From contig JAYUWK010000066.1 of NCBI GenBank assembly GCA_043753895.1, positions 50,404 through 114,403 of the forward strand: DNA of 64,000 nt, given 5' to 3'. The notes under the pieces are model-generated. The model worked only from the letters and a program-made list of their open reading frames with translations. It was not told the DNA's origin and ran no database searches. Positions 63,258 to 64,000 of this stretch are shown here, one piece after another. The translations under genes and the position numbers were made by a program. The DNA is from WLMZ01 sp043753895. GTDB taxonomy: Bacteria; Actinomycetota; Acidimicrobiia; Acidimicrobiales; Ilumatobacteraceae. Numbering within the stretch: the stretch's first letter is position 1; every line of letters begins with the position of its first letter.

Positions 63258-63680
63258 ATGGACGTTGACGTAGAAGGTCGAGCGGAGTGCACGTTGGCCG
63301 CAGTGCCAGCGAGCGCGCACGACGCCAGAATCTTCATCAGCGCGTCTCTGCGGCAGAGCCATGCACCGGCCGGGGTGATCGCCGACTATCAGTTGACTGT
63401 CAGCGAGTTGGCCTCGAACGTGATCGAGCACGGCGACGGTACCGAATTGACGATTATCGTCGACATGTCCGATCCGCAATGGTGGCAGGTCGAGGTGGCG
63501 TGCAGCATTGCCGATGGAGCGACACACATACTGCATCCCGAGTCTTGGGTGGTGACCGGCATGGACCACGCGTCCGGTCGCGGCCTGGGCATCGTGCGCC
63601 TACTCATGGACGACATCGTCGTCACGCACGACGATGGTCGTGTCCGCATTCGCTGTCGCCAGCGCCGCACTGTTTCCTGA
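63258..63680 (+). CDS. RsbW-like ATP-binding protein (HATPase_c_2, anti-sigma kinase type)
   Basis: 140 residues. The N box is TVSELASNVIEHGDG and the G1 box MDHASGRGLGIVRLLMDD, with few residues outside the kinase fold. By family it phosphorylates an anti-anti-sigma factor and holds a sigma factor inactive. Together with the PP2C phosphatase two genes away it suggests a partner-switching circuit. No STAS or sigma gene is in the window. ATG 63258 follows the GT4 stop by 1 bp. Confidence 0.88.
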   Translation: MDVDVEGRAECTLAAVPASAHDARIFISASLRQSHAPAGVIADYQLTVSELASNVIEHGDGTELTIIVDMSDPQWWQVEVACSIADGATHILHPESWVVTGMDHASGRGLGIVRLLMDDIVVTHDDGRVRIRCRQRRTVS

Positions 63681-63697
63681 GAACTTCGTCCAGACGC

Positions 63698-63738
63698 GAC
63701 AGTGCCCAACCCGTCGGCACGTTGGGTTGGGCACTGTC
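63698..63738. terminator. Perfect 15-bp hairpin between convergent genes
   Basis: Arms GACAGTGCCCAACCC (63698-63712) and GGGTTGGGCACTGTC (63724-63738) pair perfectly around an 11-base loop. The hairpin lies 17 bp after the RsbW-like stop and 38 bp from the end of the convergent CsbD gene, so it can end both transcripts. Confidence 0.85.
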
Positions 63739-63776
63739 ACAACGCCGATCGATGACGCATCGACCAACGCGATTGC

Positions 63777-63938
63777 TTACTTCTTCGGCGAGATCTTGTC
63801 CCTCACCGCGTCGACGGCATCCTTGGCCTTGCCGGCCGCTTCGTCGAGCTTGCCTTCGCGGTGAAGCTTGTCATTGTCGGTCACATCTGCGACGGCTTGC
63901 TTGACCTTGCCCTTGGCCTTGTCGGTCGATCCATTCAT
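63777..63938 (-). CDS. CsbD-like stress protein
   Basis: 53 residues, charged and helical: MNGSTDKAKGKVKQAVADV, then DKLHREGKLDEAAGKAKDAV and ending RDKISPKK. The repeated KxKGKxK and GKxxEAAGKAKDA pattern is that of CsbD proteins, which belong to the general stress regulon in Bacillus. GGAGA lies 8 bases before ATG 63938; an ATG two codons upstream (63944) is too close to it. Its place beside the RsbU/RsbW-like genes fits stress control. Confidence 0.88.
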   Translation of the reverse strand: MNGSTDKAKGKVKQAVADVTDNDKLHREGKLDEAAGKAKDAVDAVRDKISPKK

Positions 63939-64000
63939 GTCCATGTCTCCTGATTTTGCGCAACGCCCGATAGGGGATGGTCAAGGTGGTGGCGCCGAAC

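Noticed and set aside
62012..63337. N-terminal extension of the phosphatase frame
   Set aside because: It is antisense to the GT4 and RsbW-like genes and has no domain; the real protein begins near 62011.

Overview
The window is a 64 kb piece of a high-GC bacterial chromosome, most likely an actinobacterium and plausibly of the Acidimicrobiia/Ilumatobacter kind. Supporting this are a coproheme decarboxylase HemQ of the Gram-positive type, an F420-type luciferase-like oxidoreductase, a TIGR03084-type protein, a Baeyer-Villiger monooxygenase, class III cyclase and cAMP-type sensor domains, and frequent GTG/TTG starts with short gene overlaps. The class is inferred from gene content; no rRNA is present. 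About 54 protein genes, one tRNA, two operators, two strong hairpins and several repeat families can be supported.

Layout. 1-2 kb: the 5' end of a crotonase gene, then a small island carrying one AAA ATPase between tRNA-Lys(TTT) and a 45-bp copy of the tRNA 3' half. 2-15.3 kb: a Baeyer-Villiger monooxygenase, a very large secreted protein (beta-helix, ALARI pentapeptide arrays, gingipain-like C25 protease, Ig-like domains), and a two-cyclase/ATPase/TPR signalling protein. 15.3-23.5 kb: nitronate monooxygenase and a tight operon of carboxyltransferase, biotin carboxylase/BCCP, AtuA-like protein, TIGR03084 protein and enoyl-CoA hydratase, resembling leucine or acyclic-terpene acyl-CoA catabolism. 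23.5-31.9 kb: a SPOR lipoprotein, an SRPBCC protein, an MFS exporter with divergent regulator, then minus-strand genes for MBL hydrolase, asparaginase, AI-2E permease, YcaQ-like glycosylase and cyclophilin. A 114-bp repeat occurs twice here and forms the 3' ends of two unrelated genes. 32-37 kb: FdhD, HemQ, an orphan Liv-type lipoprotein, a hypothetical gene, a NUDIX hydrolase and a short amidohydrolase.

37-46 kb: a DevCA/MacB-type ABC exporter operon in which both FtsX-like permeases are broken (one amber codon, one frameshift) beside an intact ATPase; then a GH18 protein, an LLM oxidoreductase, an OpuAC-type lipoprotein with a Thr/Ala-rich insert, an ABC-2 exporter pair and a dienelactone hydrolase. 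46-52.4 kb: a Crp/Fnr regulator, ispD-ispF-rlmB, a PPOX-type flavoprotein, and a sulfide/persulfide module (persulfide dioxygenase-rhodanese plus CstR-like repressor) with matching palindromic operators before both genes, then a cold shock protein.

52.5-64 kb: a degenerate HNH protein, an alpha/beta hydrolase lipoprotein next to a 14-bp tandem repeat, a hemolysin III protein, a lone cyclic-nucleotide-binding domain, a toroid plus GH130 protein whose conserved N-terminus lies upstream of any usual start codon, a membrane protein, an RsbU-like PP2C phosphatase, a GT4 glycosyltransferase, an RsbW-like ATPase and a CsbD protein. The last group looks like a partner-switching stress locus with carbohydrate-active enzymes. 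The most unusual items are the att-bounded single-gene island, the ALARI arrays, the repeat that rewrites gene ends, and the doubly damaged permease pair.
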